A stretch of 64,000 nt of DNA from Lolliginicoccus lacisalsi (GTDB lineage Bacteria > Actinomycetota > Actinomycetes > Mycobacteriales > Mycobacteriaceae). The notes below the pieces were generated by a model. The model did no database searches. It was not told the DNA's origin and worked only from the letters and a program-made list of their open reading frames with translations. The stretch is taken from assembly GCF_014841105.1 (NCBI RefSeq), contig NZ_JACYWE010000002.1:34434-98433 (forward strand), given 5' to 3'. Numbering within the stretch: the stretch's first letter is position 1; the number at the start of each line of letters is the position of its first letter. Shown one piece after another: positions 37,822 through 50,333 of this stretch. The position numbers and the translations under genes were made by a program.

Positions 37822-38715
37822 TCAGCCGAAGCGACCGGAGATGTAGTCCTCGGTCCGCTGGTCACTGGGGTTGGAGAACATCTTGGCGGTGTCGTCGTAC
37901 TCGACGAGGCGACCGGTGCGATCACCATGCTCATCGGCCTCGGCGGTGAAGAAGGCAGTGCGCTGCGAGACGCGCGCGGCCTGCTGCATGTTGTGGGTGA
38001 CGATGACGATGGTGAACTCCTCGGCGAGATCGGCCATCAGGTCCTCGATCTTGAGGGTGGCGATGGGATCGAGCGCGGAGCAAGGCTCATCCATGAGGAT
38101 GACCTCGGGCTTGGTGGCGATGGCCCGAGCGATGCACAGGCGCTGCTGCTGCCCGCCGGAGAGCGCGAGGGCACTGTCCTTGAGCATCGTCTTCACCTCG
38201 TCCCAGATGGCGGCCTTGCGGAGCGCCTCCTCGACGAGGTCATCCATGTTGTCGACCTGCATGTTGGTCACCCGGGGGCCGTAGGCGACGTTCTCGTAGA
38301 TCGACTTGGGGAACGGGTTGGGCTTCTGGAAGACCATGCCGATGCGGCGGCGCACCTCGGTGGCGTCGACGCCCTCGCCGTAGATGTCGGTGCCCTCGAA
38401 GCGGATCATGCCCTCGACGCGGGCGCCGGGGATGAGGTCGTTCATGCGGTTGAGCGCCCGGAGCACGGTGGACTTGCCGCAGCCCGAGGGGCCGATGAGC
38501 GCGGAGACCTCGTTGCGCGCGAAGGTCATGTTCACGTCGCGCACGGCAAGGTGCTTCTTGTAGAAGACCCGGACGTCGTCGCAGGTGATGGCGGGGCCGC
38601 TGCGGCTCGCGGAGCGCGCCGGGCGTGCATGCCCCAGGTCAAGACGGACGCCAGGCTTCTCGCCAGCGTCGGTGGATTGGGACAGGTCCTTGCCGGATGA
38701 CGTCACGTGGGCCAT
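37822..38715 (-). CDS. pstB: Phosphate ABC transporter ATPase, distal copy
   Basis: 297 residues with an N-terminal extension of about 40 residues before the ATPase core. Walker [30 protein letters not shown], signature [14 protein letters not shown], Walker [14 protein letters not shown], and the PstB end [17 protein letters not shown] precedes the ATG. It is the second of two tandem pstB genes; they share most motif blocks, indicating duplication. Confidence 0.93.
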   Translation of the reverse strand: MAHVTSSGKDLSQSTDAGEKPGVRLDLGHARPARSASRSGPAITCDDVRVFYKKHLAVRDVNMTFARNEVSALIGPSGCGKSTVLRALNRMNDLIPGARVEGMIRFEGTDIYGEGVDATEVRRRIGMVFQKPNPFPKSIYENVAYGPRVTNMQVDNMDDLVEEALRKAAIWDEVKTMLKDSALALSGGQQQRLCIARAIATKPEVILMDEPCSALDPIATLKIEDLMADLAEEFTIVIVTHNMQQAARVSQRTAFFTAEADEHGDRTGRLVEYDDTAKMFSNPSDQRTEDYISGRFG

Positions 38716-38791
38716 GGGGTTTGCTCCTCGGGTGGTGGGGTTCTCGTCGGTCCGGACGGTAGGGGTCCCCTGCCCGTCCGGTGACGCGGCA

Positions 38792-39616
<825 letters not shown>

Positions 39617-39621
39617 GGCTA

Positions 39622-40533
39622 TCACTTCCGCTTGTTGGCCCGGGCACCGATGACGCGGGCGGCGATGATCATGAACAGGACAAGCCCGAACAGGCTCAGT
39701 GCACCACCGAAGGCACGCTCGAGGCCCGCCTCGAAGGGCTGCCGGGCACCGTTGTAGATCTGCAGCGGCACGGCGGCCTGGGGATCGCCCTGGAAGGCTG
39801 TGACGAGGAACACGGAGCCGAGCGCGGTGAGGATCAGCGGCGCGGTCTCGCCGATGCCTCGCGCAACCGCCAGCATGGAGCCGGTGATGAGTCCCGGTGC
39901 CGCAGCGGGCAGCACGGTCCGCATGATGGTCTGCGCCTTGCCCGCACCGAGGCCGTAGGAGGCGTTGCGCCACTCGTCGGGGACGAGCTTGAGCATTTCC
40001 TCGGCCGAGCGGGTGACGATCGGCAGCATGATGATGGCGATGGCGACGGCGGCAGCGAAGGTACCGAAGCCGAGCGAGATCCAGCCCGAGACCATGAGGC
40101 CATAGACGAACAGGCCCACGAAGATCGAGGGGATGCCGGTCATGACGTCAGTGAAGAACCGGACCACCGTGGACAGCTTGCCCGTGCCGTATTCCACCAG
40201 GTAGATCGCAGTGGCGATGCCCAGTGGCACAGCCATGAGGATGGCGAGGGCCATGATGTAGAGGGTACCGAAGAAGCCGGCCAGGTAGCCGCCGCCCTCG
40301 CGGGTGTAGGGAGGCTCGTTCTCGGTGAAGAACTCGATGCCGATCACGCCCGCGCCGCGGTAGACGACATAGGCGATGATGAGGAACAGCGGGATCACCG
40401 CGATCGCCATGCCCACGGTGAGCAGGCTGCTGAATGCCTTGTTCGATACGGTGCGCCGACCGGCATTGCCGGCCCGGTTGCGCAGGCTGCGATGCTCCGC
40501 ACGGGGGGTAGGTCTATCAAGCTGGGTGGTCAT
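39622..40533 (-). CDS. pstA: Phosphate ABC transporter permease PstA
   Basis: 303 residues, six predicted transmembrane helices, and the coupling motif [21 protein letters not shown]. The ATG overlaps the pstC stop. Confidence 0.95.
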   Translation of the reverse strand: MTTQLDRPTPRAEHRSLRNRAGNAGRRTVSNKAFSSLLTVGMAIAVIPLFLIIAYVVYRGAGVIGIEFFTENEPPYTREGGGYLAGFFGTLYIMALAILMAVPLGIATAIYLVEYGTGKLSTVVRFFTDVMTGIPSIFVGLFVYGLMVSGWISLGFGTFAAAVAIAIIMLPIVTRSAEEMLKLVPDEWRNASYGLGAGKAQTIMRTVLPAAAPGLITGSMLAVARGIGETAPLILTALGSVFLVTAFQGDPQAAVPLQIYNGARQPFEAGLERAFGGALSLFGLVLFMIIAARVIGARANKRK

Positions 40534-41519
40534 ACTGCTGAGTCTCCCGTCATGCGACCGAGCCGCCACACAATGAGGCGAGCGACAACGTTGACGATCA
40601 TGGTGACGACGAACAGTGCGACACCGATCGCCATCAGGCCCCGGATGGCCTCGGGGGCAGCGTCCTGGAAGGTCGCGGCGATGTGCGCCGCCATGGAGTC
40701 ACCGCCCTGGACCAGGCTGGAACTGACCTTCTGGGTACTGCCAATGAGGAACAGGACGGCGACGGTCTCGCCGAGCGCGCGGCCAAGCCCGAGCATGCTT
40801 CCACCGACGATGCCGGACAAGCTCGAGGGCAGGATGACCTTGCGGATGACCTCGAAGCGGGTCGCCCCGAGGCCGTAGGCGGCGTGCTGCTGTTCGATCG
40901 GATTGACGAGGAATACCTCGCGGAAGATCGCGGTCATGATCGGCAGGATCATGATGGCGAGCACGATGCCAGCGCTGAGGTAGCTAGTACCGAAGACAGG
41001 CCCGTCGAGGAGGAAGAACCAGCCGAACACATCCGCGAGCGGCTCGAGCACGTAGGGCCGGAGCACGTTGGGCATGAACCAGAAGAAGCCCCACATGCCG
41101 AAGATGATGGACGGCACCGCGGCGAGCAGCTCGACGCTGTAGGAGAGCGGGCCACGAAGCCTGTTCGGGGCGAGCTGGGTGAGGTACAGCGCGACCGCGA
41201 TGGCGAGCGGCAGCGCGATGACGATGGCGATCAGCGAGGTGACCAGCGTTCCGTAGATGAACGGCCAGGCACCATAGGTGCCGGTGATCTCGTTGCGGGA
41301 GTACCCGGCTTCCCAGTCCTGGCCGAAGAGGAAGCCGAAGAAGCCTTCCTTCTGGAAGATCGGCATTGCGTCCTGGGTGGTGCGGATGACCATCAGCGCC
41401 AGGATGATCAGGACGGTGGTGGCCGCGATGGCCATCGTCCAGCGGAAGATGGGGTCTGCGAATCGGCCGCGGGAGCGGTTTCGCAATTCGGGACCACTAG
41501 GTGGTGTGAGTACCGACAT
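40530..41519 (-). CDS. pstC: Phosphate ABC transporter permease PstC
   Basis: 329 residues, six to seven hydrophobic segments, periplasmic-type loop after the first helix, coupling motif AAYGLGATRFEVIRKVILPSS. The pstS gene is 130 bp upstream, separated by a hairpin that may lower pstC expression relative to pstS. Confidence 0.95.
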   Translation of the reverse strand: MSVLTPPSGPELRNRSRGRFADPIFRWTMAIAATTVLIILALMVIRTTQDAMPIFQKEGFFGFLFGQDWEAGYSRNEITGTYGAWPFIYGTLVTSLIAIVIALPLAIAVALYLTQLAPNRLRGPLSYSVELLAAVPSIIFGMWGFFWFMPNVLRPYVLEPLADVFGWFFLLDGPVFGTSYLSAGIVLAIMILPIMTAIFREVFLVNPIEQQHAAYGLGATRFEVIRKVILPSSLSGIVGGSMLGLGRALGETVAVLFLIGSTQKVSSSLVQGGDSMAAHIAATFQDAAPEAIRGLMAIGVALFVVTMIVNVVARLIVWRLGRMTGDSAV

Positions 41520-41574
41520 GGGGTCTTGTCTCCGTATGTCTGCGTCGGGGCAAGGGTGGTGCTGGGGACGCGGT

Positions 41575-41606
41575 CCAGCGCGGCCGGCGATCACCGACCG
41601 CGCTGG
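41575..41606 (-). terminator. Intercistronic hairpin between pstS and pstC
   Basis: 9-bp stem CCAGCGCGG / CCGCGCTGG with a 14-nt loop and no T run. A partial terminator or mRNA-processing structure would explain high pstS relative to pstCAB. Confidence 0.5.
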
Positions 41607-41649
41607 GGTTCTACCGCCTAGCAGTCACTGCGCTCAGGTCTCGAGGACG

Positions 41650-42720
41650 TCAGTTCTGCGAGTTGATGCGCTCGACCTGCTCAAGGACGCGATCCTTGAG
41701 GCCGTCGCCCATCGGGGCGTAGCCAAGCTCGAGGGCGAGGTCATCCGCTTCCTGGTCGGTGAGCACCCAGGTCCAGTAGTCCTTGAGCATCTCAGCGGTG
41801 TTGTCGTCGTAGCCGCACTCGTACGCGAAGATCCAGTTGGTGCCGGTGATCGGGTAGCCCTCGCCACCGATGCCATCGATGGTGAACTGGAACGACTCGG
41901 GGATCTCCGCTTCCTCGGAGGCCGCGGTGGTGGCCTCGAGGGTCGGGTAGATCTCGTTGCCATCCGAGTTGACGACAGCAGCCTGCGGCAGGCCCAGCTC
42001 GAGCGCGTACGCCTGGTTCACGTAGCCGATCGCGCCATTGTTCTGCTCGACCTGTCCGGAGACGCCCTCGTTGCCCTGTCCACCGATGGTGCCGTTGGCC
42101 CACTGGACCTCGGTGCCCTCGCCGAAATCGCTGGCCCAGTCCTCGTCCTCGGTGGTGAGGAAGTGGGTGAACACGAAGGTCGTGCCGGAGCCGTCGGACC
42201 GGTGCACGGGGATGATGTCGAGGTCAGGCAGATCCATGTCTGGGTTCAGTTCCTGGATCGCCTGGTCGTTGTAGTTGGTGATGTCACGTGCGTAGATGTC
42301 AGCGATCACCGCGGGGGTGAGCACCAGGCCATCGAGCGCGGGATCGTTGAACACCATGGCAACGGAACCGAAGATGACGGGGAACTGGATGGCCTCGCAG
42401 CCGCGGCCGTCGGAGGCCTCCTGGAGGGCCTCGTCGGTGAGGAATCGCTCGGAGGAGCCGAAGTCGACCGTCTGGCGCAGGAACTGCTCGATGCCGCCGC
42501 CGGAGCCGATGCTCTGGTAGTTGATGCGCACACCAGGCTGGGTCTGCTGGTAGGAAGCAGCCCACTCCTGGAAGACCGGGTTCGGGAAGGATGCGCCGGC
42601 ACCAGTCAGGGTGCCGTTGAGCGAGCCCTCGCCCCCGCCGTTATCACTGCCGCAGGCCGCGCCGAATGCAACGACCGGCACGGTCGCGCCGAGGGCGACC
42701 AGGGAACGCCACTTGCCCAT
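41650..42720 (-). CDS. pstS: Phosphate ABC transporter, substrate-binding lipoprotein
   Basis: 356 residues. Signal peptide with lipobox AFGAAC, then the phosphate-binding start LTGAGASFPNPVFQEW, SIGSGGGIEQF and VHRSDGSGTTFVFTHFL. AAGGAG lies 7 nt before the ATG. First gene of pstSCAB-B. Confidence 0.96.
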   Translation of the reverse strand: MGKWRSLVALGATVPVVAFGAACGSDNGGGEGSLNGTLTGAGASFPNPVFQEWAASYQQTQPGVRINYQSIGSGGGIEQFLRQTVDFGSSERFLTDEALQEASDGRGCEAIQFPVIFGSVAMVFNDPALDGLVLTPAVIADIYARDITNYNDQAIQELNPDMDLPDLDIIPVHRSDGSGTTFVFTHFLTTEDEDWASDFGEGTEVQWANGTIGGQGNEGVSGQVEQNNGAIGYVNQAYALELGLPQAAVVNSDGNEIYPTLEATTAASEEAEIPESFQFTIDGIGGEGYPITGTNWIFAYECGYDDNTAEMLKDYWTWVLTDQEADDLALELGYAPMGDGLKDRVLEQVERINSQN

Positions 42721-42773
42721 GCTTTTTCTCCTTGGAAGAGTTCGTTCTCGGTTTCGGCGGTTTCGCCAACCAA

Positions 42774-42853
42774 CGTGAACGTATCCGGTTCGCATGAACG
42801 AGGAGTGCCTGTAGGCAAACGAAAGGTGAACAGAGCTGATCGCCGTCATGAAC
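42774..42853 (-). promoter_or_regulatory. PHO-box-like half-sites upstream of pstS
   Basis: Minus-strand GTTCA/GTTTG half-sites occur at 42847-42853, 42825-42831, 42814-42820, 42793-42799 and 42774-42780, all in the same orientation. The second and third are an 11-bp direct repeat (GTTCACC then GTTTGCC), the pattern of actinobacterial PhoP/RegX3 boxes. Confidence 0.65.
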
Positions 42854-42867
42854 CCCTGCTCGGGACG

Positions 42868-42887
42868 TGTCCTGGAACACTAGGACA
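42868..42887 (-). terminator. Small hairpin downstream of era
   Basis: TGTCCT-N8-AGGACA about 18 bp beyond the era stop and next to the pstS promoter. Without a T run it may equally be a regulator site. Confidence 0.35.
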
Positions 42888-42904
42888 GGCTCATCCCAAT
42901 AGTC

Positions 42905-43813
42905 CTAGAAGCCCAGTTTTCCGAGCTGTTTGGGATCCCGTTGCCAATCCTTTGCCACCTTGACATGCATATCGAGGAACACCTTGGTGCCAAAGATCCG
43001 CTCGAGCTGCGCCCGCGCCGCGCTTCCCACGGCACGCAGCCGGGTGCCGCCCTTGCCAATGATGATGGACTTCTGGCTGGGCCGCTCGACATACAGGTTC
43101 GCGAAGATCGTCAGCACCGGCTGGCCCTTCTTGTTGGTGCTGTCCTTGAGCTCCTCGATGACCACCGCGAGGGAGTGGGGCAGCTCCTCGCGCACGCCCT
43201 CGAGGGCGGCCTCGCGGATCAGCTCCGCCATGAGCACCGTCTCGGGCTCGTCGGTCAGCTCGCCCTCGGGATACAGAGCCGGGCCCTCGGGCATCATCGT
43301 GCGCAGCAGCTCGGTGAAGCGCTCGACGTTCTCGCCGGTCTTCGCCGAGACCGGGATGACCGCGGCCTTGTCCCCGAGCTCCTTGGACACAGCGACCAGT
43401 TGCTCGAGGACCTCGTTCCTCGACACCTTGTCGATCTTGGTGACCACCCCGAGCACGGGCGTGCGGGGGGCCACCGACCGGAGCTGCTCGAGGATCCAGC
43501 GATCGCCCGGGCCGATCTTCTCGTTCGCCGGGATGCACACGCCCACGGCATCGACCTCTGCATAGGTATCGCGCACGAGGTCATTGAGCCGCTGGCCGAG
43601 CAGCGTGCGGGGGCGATGCAGGCCGGGGGTGTCGACCATCACGATCTGCCCGTCCTCGCGATGGATGATGCCGCGGATGGTGTGCCGGGTGGTCTGCGGG
43701 CGCGAGGAGGTGATCGCGATCTTGGCGCCCACGAGCGCATTGGTGAGCGTTGACTTGCCCGTGTTGGGGCGGCCCACGAGGCACACGAACCCGGATCGGA
43801 AGTCAGTGGTCAT
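42905..43813 (-). CDS. era: GTPase Era
   Basis: 16S rRNA-binding GTPase for 30S maturation. 302 residues: G1 [10 protein letters not shown]3 DTPG, G4 TKID, and the C-terminal KH domain with [18 protein letters not shown]. Overlaps the upstream CorC-like gene by 11 bp. Confidence 0.97.
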   Translation of the reverse strand: MTTDFRSGFVCLVGRPNTGKSTLTNALVGAKIAITSSRPQTTRHTIRGIIHREDGQIVMVDTPGLHRPRTLLGQRLNDLVRDTYAEVDAVGVCIPANEKIGPGDRWILEQLRSVAPRTPVLGVVTKIDKVSRNEVLEQLVAVSKELGDKAAVIPVSAKTGENVERFTELLRTMMPEGPALYPEGELTDEPETVLMAELIREAALEGVREELPHSLAVVIEELKDSTNKKGQPVLTIFANLYVERPSQKSIIIGKGGTRLRAVGSAARAQLERIFGTKVFLDMHVKVAKDWQRDPKQLGKLGF

Positions 43814-45191
43814 GGTGGTGTTCCTTCGTTTCGTCCAGGTGCGGGCCCACGCTAGCCGTGGCATCGCGCGGGAGAGCTTCGTCGCGCTCGGCAGCCTCGA
43901 GCTCATCGTCGAGGTCCCGGCTCGCGAGCACGGTATGGATCCGGACCCTCCCGCGTAGATCCTTGCCGCCCTCGGCCACCAGCTTGATGCCGTTGATCCG
44001 CACCTCGGAACCGGGCAGCGGGACACGTCCGAGCTCGTGCGCGAGCAGCCCGCCCACGGTCTCGACATCCTCCTCGATCCGCCCGTCGAACAGCTCGCCG
44101 AGGTCGTCGATGGAGATGCGCGCCGATACACGGAACATGCCGTCCTCGAGCGGGACCACGGGCGGCGTCTCGTCCGTATCGTACTCGTCGGCGATCTCGC
44201 CCACGATCTCCTCGAGGATGTCCTCGATCGTCACGATGCCCGCCACGCCACCATACTCATCGACCAGCACGACCATATGGTTGCGATCGCGCTGCATGTC
44301 AGCGAGCAGGATATCGAGCGGCTTGGTGTCCGGGACGAACACCGCGGGCCTCATGAGCTCGCGCACCAGGACGCTGCGCCCGCCATCGACGGCCGTGTAA
44401 GTCTTGGTCACGAGGTCCTTCAGGTAGACGACACCGGTGATGTCGTCGATGTTCGAGCCGACCACAGGGATGCGCGAGTGACCGCTGCGGATCGCCAGCG
44501 AGGTCGCCTGGCCCGCATGCTTGTCCTGCTCGATCCACACCATCTCGGTGCGCGGCACCATCACCTCGCGCGCGATCGTGTCACCCAGCTCGAACACGGA
44601 CTGGATCATGCGATGCTCGTCGTCCGCGACGACTCCCCGCTCCTGCGCGAGGTCCACGAGCTCGCGGAGCTCGATCTCGGAGGTGAACGGGCCATGCCGG
44701 AAGCCCTTGCCCGGCGTGACGGCATTGCCTAGCAGGATCATGCCTCGCATCAGTGGGCCGAGCAGCGTGCCCAGGATGCGCAGGGGGATCGCGACCGCCA
44801 CCGAGACCATGTAGGCGTGCTGCCTGCCCAGGGTGCGCGGCCCCACGCCGATGAGCACGTAGGACACCACGACCATGATGATCGCGCTGAGCACGAGCGC
44901 CCAATGCGTCTCGAGCTGGTCGAGAAGAAGGGAGGCGAGGAGCACTGTCGAGGCGATCTCGCAGACCACCCGGAGAAGCACCGCGAGGTTGACGTACTGC
45001 GCGCGATCATCGACGAGGCGGCGCAGCGCCCGGGAACCGGTGGCGCCCGTCTCGGCGAGCTCCTGAACGCGAGCCACGGACAACGTATTGAGACCGGCAT
45101 CGATGGCGGCGAAGACCCCGCCGAGGAGGACAAGAAGGACAATGGTGGCGAGCAGCATGACGTCGAGGCTTTCCGTGGCTGGTCCCGTCAC
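43803..45191 (-). CDS. CorC/HlyC-family CBS-domain membrane protein
   Basis: 462 residues: N-terminal DUF21 membrane domain with about three to four helices (to about 165), a CBS pair (about 215-335, [12 protein letters not shown] and [23 protein letters not shown]) and a C-terminal CorC_HlyC transporter-associated domain. Family members export or regulate Mg/Co. The GTG overlaps the ybeY stop. Confidence 0.93.
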   Translation of the reverse strand: MTGPATESLDVMLLATIVLLVLLGGVFAAIDAGLNTLSVARVQELAETGATGSRALRRLVDDRAQYVNLAVLLRVVCEIASTVLLASLLLDQLETHWALVLSAIIMVVVSYVLIGVGPRTLGRQHAYMVSVAVAIPLRILGTLLGPLMRGMILLGNAVTPGKGFRHGPFTSEIELRELVDLAQERGVVADDEHRMIQSVFELGDTIAREVMVPRTEMVWIEQDKHAGQATSLAIRSGHSRIPVVGSNIDDITGVVYLKDLVTKTYTAVDGGRSVLVRELMRPAVFVPDTKPLDILLADMQRDRNHMVVLVDEYGGVAGIVTIEDILEEIVGEIADEYDTDETPPVVPLEDGMFRVSARISIDDLGELFDGRIEEDVETVGGLLAHELGRVPLPGSEVRINGIKLVAEGGKDLRGRVRIHTVLASRDLDDELEAAERDEALPRDATASVGPHLDETKEHHHDH

Positions 45192-45733
45192 CGATCCGAG
45201 GAGTCGTCGAGCAGGCCGACCTTGCCAAGCAGCCGCCGGTCCCGCTCGACCTGCGCGGCCTTGCGGGCCTTCTCCTCCTGCGCCGCGACCCAGTCCGCGA
45301 GCAACTGGTTCTGCAGCCCGAACATCTCTTTCTCCTCGTCCGGCTCGGCATGGTCATAGCCGAGCAGGTGCAGCACCCCGTGCACGGTGAGGACCGCGAG
45401 CTCGTGCTCCGGCGAATGGCCAGCCTGCTCGGCCTGCTCCGCCGCCACCTGGGGGCAGATGATGATGTCGCCGAGCATCGCTGGACCGGGATCCGCGGCG
45501 TCGGGGCGCCCGCCCGGGGTCAGCTCGTCCATCGGGAAGGACATCACGTCCGTCGGCCCGGGCAGGTCCATCCACTGGACGTGCAGCTCGGCCATCGTGT
45601 CCTTGTCCACGAACACCATCGACAACTCCGCCGCCGGGTGCACATCAAGGCGGTCGAGGACGTACCGGGCCACCGCCATGAGGCGTTTCGCCGGTACTGC
45701 CGTGCCGCTCTCGTTGCTGACTTCGATGCTCAC
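45188..45733 (-). CDS. ybeY: Endoribonuclease YbeY
   Basis: rRNA maturation and quality-control RNase. 181 residues; zinc site [11 protein letters not shown] and [10 protein letters not shown]. The C-terminal 30 residues form a charged extension. A TAGGGT sequence at 45809-45814 on the minus strand may be a promoter of its own in the 100-bp gap after phoH. Confidence 0.95.
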   Translation of the reverse strand: MSIEVSNESGTAVPAKRLMAVARYVLDRLDVHPAAELSMVFVDKDTMAELHVQWMDLPGPTDVMSFPMDELTPGGRPDAADPGPAMLGDIIICPQVAAEQAEQAGHSPEHELAVLTVHGVLHLLGYDHAEPDEEKEMFGLQNQLLADWVAAQEEKARKAAQVERDRRLLGKVGLLDDSSDR

Positions 45734-45834
45734 CCTGCGGTGCTACCTTTCATGGTTCTGCTGGCCCAATGCCCGTGCCGCGCGCGATGCGCTGCCGACG
45801 GTGCTCATACCCTACCGCCCGCCGGGGGCGGCTC

Positions 45835-46938
45835 CTACCTGCGCGGCAACCGGTGATCAGGACCACGACGGCGCGGACCATCCCCGACCGGCCGCGGCCC
45901 GGTGGAGCGCTCGGCATCCTCGAACCGCGCGTAGGCGTCGACGATGTCAGAGACGAGCCGGTGGCGCACCACATCCTTGCTGGTGAGGTGGATGCGAGCG
46001 ATGCCATCGATGCCGTCGAGGATCTCCGAGGCCACGTGCAGGCCAGACCGCGTGCCCGAGGGCAGGTCCACCTGCGTGACGTCCCCGGTGACGACGATCT
46101 TCGAGCCGAAGCCGAGGCGGGTGAGGAACATCTTCATCTGCTCGGGGGTCGTGTTCTGTGCCTCGTCGAGGATGATGAAAGCATCGTTGAGGGTGCGGCC
46201 GCGCATGTAGGCCAGCGGCGCCACCTCGATCACCCCTGCCTGCATGAGCTTGGGGATCGCAGCGGGATCGAGCATGTCATGCAGCGCGTCGTAGAGGGGA
46301 CGCAGGTAGGGGTCGATCTTCTCGTTGAGGGTGCCCGGCAGGAACCCGAGCCGCTCCCCCGCCTCCACCGCGGGACGGGTGAGGATGATGCGCGTGACGT
46401 TCTTGGCCTGCAGCGCCTGCACGGCCTTGGCCATGGCAAGGTACGTCTTGCCCGTGCCCGCCGGCCCGACCCCGAAGACGATCGTGGACTCGTCGATCGC
46501 ATCGACATAGGTCTTCTGGTTGACGGTCTTCGGGCGGATCGTCTTGCCGCGGCGGGAGACGATATCGAGGCTGAGCACCTCGGCGGGCGAATCATGCGTG
46601 CCCTCAGTAAGCATCGCCACGCTGCGCTCCACGGCATCGAGGGTGAGCGCCTGGTCCCTCCCCACGATGGTGAGCAGCTCATCGAGCACGCGCTCGGCGA
46701 GCGCCACGTCCGAGGCGTGGCCCGTGAGGGTCACCTCGTTGCCACGCACATGGATATCGGCGTGGAGCAAGCGCTCGAGCAGGCGAAGGTTCTCGTCGGC
46801 CGAGCCGAGCAGCGGGAGCACTGTGTGGGGCGGGAGCTGCACGCTCGAGCGCACCGAGCGCTCCATGGCAGCGCGCGCCGCCGACTGGAGGGACGCCGAA
46901 GGGGTCGACGCGTTCTGGTCATCGTCCTGGGCCGACAC
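45835..46938 (-). CDS. phoH: PhoH-like ATPase
   Basis: 367 residues: N-terminal KH-like part, then the ATPase domain with Walker [13 protein letters not shown], Walker [17 protein letters not shown] and [11 protein letters not shown]. Often next to ybeY and thought to act in RNA metabolism. C-terminal Arg/Pro-rich tail. Confidence 0.94.
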   Translation of the reverse strand: MSAQDDDQNASTPSASLQSAARAAMERSVRSSVQLPPHTVLPLLGSADENLRLLERLLHADIHVRGNEVTLTGHASDVALAERVLDELLTIVGRDQALTLDAVERSVAMLTEGTHDSPAEVLSLDIVSRRGKTIRPKTVNQKTYVDAIDESTIVFGVGPAGTGKTYLAMAKAVQALQAKNVTRIILTRPAVEAGERLGFLPGTLNEKIDPYLRPLYDALHDMLDPAAIPKLMQAGVIEVAPLAYMRGRTLNDAFIILDEAQNTTPEQMKMFLTRLGFGSKIVVTGDVTQVDLPSGTRSGLHVASEILDGIDGIARIHLTSKDVVRHRLVSDIVDAYARFEDAERSTGPRPVGDGPRRRGPDHRLPRR

Positions 46939-47071
46939 GATGGGTCGCGAACCTGCTTCCTGGTAGCGATACGGGGACCACGCGGGGCGCGTGATCGGAT
47001 GGAATCAGTCTATGCCGGGTTGCCGCCCGGCGTCGCGCGAGAATCCCCGCGCGCCCATGTCGCGAGCAGAA

Positions 47072-47836
47072 TCAGTCGATGGGCGTGGTGCTCCACTTGG
47101 AGGTCAGCACGCCGAGCGCACCGAGCGCGACCGCCCCCGCGGTGGAGGTGCGCAGGACCGTCGGCCCGAGCAGCGCGCAGCGCGCGCCCGCGCCCACGAA
47201 CAGGTCGAGCTCCTCCGGCGCGACCCCGCCCTCGGGGCCGATGACGAGCAGCAGCTCGGAAGCCTCCGCGAGCGGGATGTCATTGATGTGGCGCATGGAG
47301 GACTCATGCAGGACCAGGGCGATGCCGCCCGCGCCGACGGTGGCCTCGATGAGCTCAACGACCTGCCGCGACGAGTGCTGGTCGCGGACCTCGGGGAAGT
47401 GGGTGCGGCGGGCCTGCTTGGCCGCGGCGAACGCGGTCTTGCGCCACTTGTCCACGCCCTTCTTCATCTTCAGGCCGTCCCACCGGGCCACGCAGCGCGA
47501 TGCCGACCACGGCACGATCACATCGGCCCCGGCCTCGGTGACGAGCTCTACCGCGAGCTCGGATCGCTCCGACTTGGGCAGGGCCTGCACGATGGTGATG
47601 CGCGGACCGTGCGGCGGCACCTGCGCGCGCTCGGTCACGCGGATCTCGACGAGATCCTTCGCGGTGCGCTCCACGATGCCCCGCGCGGTGCCGCCCGTCC
47701 CGTCGGTGAGCACGAGCTCCTCGCCCACGCGCATGCGGCGAACGGTGGCCGCGTGGTGGCCCTCCGGGCCCGCGAGCACCACGAGCCCGCCATTGTGCTC
47801 GGGCAGGACATCAAGGTGAAAGATCGATGCGGCCAC
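47072..47836 (-). CDS. rsmE: 16S rRNA m3U1498 methyltransferase
   Basis: SPOUT-class methyltransferase, 254 residues; SAM-binding knot motifs VIGPEGGVAPEELDLF and LGPTVLRTSTAGAVALGAL. GTG 47836 is preferred because it aligns with the Rv2372c start; an in-frame GTG at 47851 would overlap dnaJ by 11 bp. Confidence 0.94.
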   Translation of the reverse strand: MAASIFHLDVLPEHNGGLVVLAGPEGHHAATVRRMRVGEELVLTDGTGGTARGIVERTAKDLVEIRVTERAQVPPHGPRITIVQALPKSERSELAVELVTEAGADVIVPWSASRCVARWDGLKMKKGVDKWRKTAFAAAKQARRTHFPEVRDQHSSRQVVELIEATVGAGGIALVLHESSMRHINDIPLAEASELLLVIGPEGGVAPEELDLFVGAGARCALLGPTVLRTSTAGAVALGALGVLTSKWSTTPID

Positions 47837-47840
47837 GGTG

Positions 47841-48995
47841 CTAGTGACCACTCACGAAGTCGCGCAGCTTCGAGAAGATCTTGCTCCCATGGTGGGAGCC
47901 GCTGGTCACGACCTCGGCAGTATCACGGTGGCGGGAATCACGGAACGATCGCAGCAGGTCAGCCTGCTTGTGATCGAGCTTGGTCGGCACGACCACCTCG
48001 AGATGCACGTAGAGATCGCCGCGGCTATCGGTACGCAGCCGGGGCATTCCCTGGCGCGGGACAGTGGCCACCGCGCCCGGCTGGGTGCCGGCCTCGACAT
48101 CGATCTCGATCGGCCCATCAATGAGGCTCTCGAGGGTGACGGTGGTGCCGAGCGCGGCATCGACCATGGGCACGCGCGCGGTGCAGTGCAGGGCATCGCC
48201 ATCACGGACGAAGGTGTCATGGGGCTGCTCGACGACCTCGACGTAGAGATCACCAGCGGGGCCGCCGCCCGTGCCGACCTCGCCCTGGCTGGCGAGCCGG
48301 ACCCGCATGCCATTGGCCACCCCGGCGGGAATGCGCACGCTGATGTCGCGGCGGGCCCGCACGCGCCCATCGCCACTGCACTTGCGGCAAGGATCAGGGA
48401 TGATGCTGCCAAACCCGTTGCACGTGGGGCAGGGCCGGCTGGTCATGACCTGGCCGAGGAAGCTGCGCTGCACCGACTGGATCTCGCCCGCACCACGGCA
48501 CGTATCGCACTGCACGGGCTTGGAGTCGCCGTTGGAGCCGGAGCCGTGGCAGGTGTCGCACAGGATGGCGGTATCGACGGTGACCTGCTTGGTGACGCCG
48601 CGCGCGCACTCCGCGAGATCGAGGCGAACCTTGATCAGGGCATCGGCACCGGGCTGCACACGGCTGCGAGGCCCGCGCGAACCCATTCCCTGGCCGCCGA
48701 AGAACGCCTCGAACACGTCGCCGAGGCCGCCGAATCCCTGGCCGTTGAAGCCGCCGCCAGCGCCCGCGCCGGCGGGTCCCTCGAGCGGGTCGCCGCCCAT
48801 GTCCACGATCTTGCGCTTCTGGGGGTCGCTGAGCACCTCGTAGGCCGTGGTGGCTTCCTTGAAGCGGTCCTGCGCGGCTGGGTCAGGGTTGACGTCCGGG
48901 TGATACTCGCGCGCGAGCTTGCGATACGCGCGCTTGATCTCCTGCTCGGTCGCCGACTTAGTCAGTCCCAGCGTCCCGTAGTAGTCACGTGCCAC
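47841..48995 (-). CDS. dnaJ: Chaperone DnaJ (DnaJ2 type)
   Basis: DnaK co-chaperone, 384 residues: J domain with HPD in YHPDVNP, Gly/Phe-rich linker (about 75-105), four CxxCxGxG-type zinc repeats ([32 protein letters not shown]) and the C-terminal substrate-binding domain. Partner of hrcA upstream. Confidence 0.97.
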   Translation of the reverse strand: MARDYYGTLGLTKSATEQEIKRAYRKLAREYHPDVNPDPAAQDRFKEATTAYEVLSDPQKRKIVDMGGDPLEGPAGAGAGGGFNGQGFGGLGDVFEAFFGGQGMGSRGPRSRVQPGADALIKVRLDLAECARGVTKQVTVDTAILCDTCHGSGSNGDSKPVQCDTCRGAGEIQSVQRSFLGQVMTSRPCPTCNGFGSIIPDPCRKCSGDGRVRARRDISVRIPAGVANGMRVRLASQGEVGTGGGPAGDLYVEVVEQPHDTFVRDGDALHCTARVPMVDAALGTTVTLESLIDGPIEIDVEAGTQPGAVATVPRQGMPRLRTDSRGDLYVHLEVVVPTKLDHKQADLLRSFRDSRHRDTAEVVTSGSHHGSKIFSKLRDFVSGH

Positions 48996-49112
48996 GTCTG
49001 TGTCTCGTCCTGTTCTCGCTCTGCGGATCGTTTGGCCTGCCGCCGCAGCGGACGACGGCCATTGACCGACGGTACTCGCTCATGCCCGAGTTGCCACATC
49101 GCCAGCGCTCCG

Positions 49113-50147
49113 TCATCGCGCTGACAGCACCTCGCCGACGTATCGGGCCACCGCGGAGACCGCCGCGATGCCCCACGGATAGTCCATCCGGGTTGGTCCC
49201 AGCACGCCCACGCCACCGAAGGTGGTGCCCGCGGACCCATAGCCCGTGGTGATCATGGACGCGCTCCGGATCTGCTCGTCCTCCATCTCCTCGCCGATGC
49301 GAACGGTCACCATGCCTGGTTGCTGCACCGCCGCGAGCAGCTTGAGCACCACGGCCTGCTCCTCGAGGGCCTCGAGCACCGTGAGCATTCCGGTCGGCGT
49401 GCCGCCGAAGTCCGCGGCGTTCGCGGTGAGGTTCGCGGTGCCGCCGAGCACCAGCCGGTCCTCGCTGCGCTCCACGAGCGTCTCCACCAGCACCGTTGCC
49501 GAGCGCACGACCGCATCGCGCACGTCGTGCGGCGCCTGCGAGGCGAGCTCCGCCACCGCCACGGATGCCGCGGCGAGCCGCTTGCCCTCCAGCGCGGTGC
49601 CGAGCAGCGAGCGCAGCCGGGAGACCTGCTCGTCGTTGATGACATCGCCCAGCTCGACCAGGCGCTGGTCCACGCGCCCGGTGTCCATGATGACCACGAG
49701 CAGCAGCCGCGCCGGGTTCAGCGGCACCACCTCGATATGGCGCACCGTGGAGGAGGTCAATCGCGGGTACTGCATCACCGCTACCTGCCGGGTGAGCTGC
49801 GCGAGCAGCCGGACGGCGCGGTGCAGCACGTCATCGAGGTCCACGCCGCCCTCGAGGAACTCCATGATGGCGCGGCGCTCCGGCGGCGAGAGCGGCTTGA
49901 TCTCGGCGAGCCGGTCGACGAACTGGCGGTAGCCCCGGTCGGTCGGCACGCGCCCCGAGGAGGTGTGGGGCTGCCGGATGTAGCCCTCGGCCTCGAGCAC
50001 GGCCATGTCGTTGCGCACCGTCGCCGAGGACACCCCCAGGCTGTGCCGGTCCACGAGCGTCTTCGAGCCCACGGGCTCATGCGTGGAAATGTAGTCGGAC
50101 ACGATCGCCTGCAGCACGGCAAATCGCCTGTCCTCCGGGCTTGGCAT
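49113..50147 (-). CDS. hrcA: Heat-inducible transcription repressor HrcA
   Basis: 344 residues: winged helix with [27 protein letters not shown] (about 25-51, landmark) and the GAF-like dimerisation part ending in [10 protein letters not shown] see no CIRCE element upstream, so it probably acts on groE elsewhere. A TAAAAT -10-like box lies near 50273. Confidence 0.95.
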   Translation of the reverse strand: MPSPEDRRFAVLQAIVSDYISTHEPVGSKTLVDRHSLGVSSATVRNDMAVLEAEGYIRQPHTSSGRVPTDRGYRQFVDRLAEIKPLSPPERRAIMEFLEGGVDLDDVLHRAVRLLAQLTRQVAVMQYPRLTSSTVRHIEVVPLNPARLLLVVIMDTGRVDQRLVELGDVINDEQVSRLRSLLGTALEGKRLAAASVAVAELASQAPHDVRDAVVRSATVLVETLVERSEDRLVLGGTANLTANAADFGGTPTGMLTVLEALEEQAVVLKLLAAVQQPGMVTVRIGEEMEDEQIRSASMITTGYGSAGTTFGGVGVLGPTRMDYPWGIAAVSAVARYVGEVLSAR

Positions 50148-50333
50148 GCGTCCACCACCTCCCCGTTTTCCTTGGTCTGCCTCGGCCTCGCTAACATCCG
50201 GATCGCCCTGGCCGGGCACCCCTGCGAGGGAGGCTCCGGCGTTGTCGCCGAGCGATCCGTGGTCGACCTCCTATTTTAGCGCCACCGACGATGCTGCCGG
50301 GGTTGCCTCGGACACACCCGCCCCCGCCGCGGC

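Noticed and set aside
50148-50333. CIRCE element in front of hrcA
   Set aside because: No TTAGCACTC-N9-GAGTGCTAA-like inverted repeat is found in the gap or in the dnaJ-hrcA gap.
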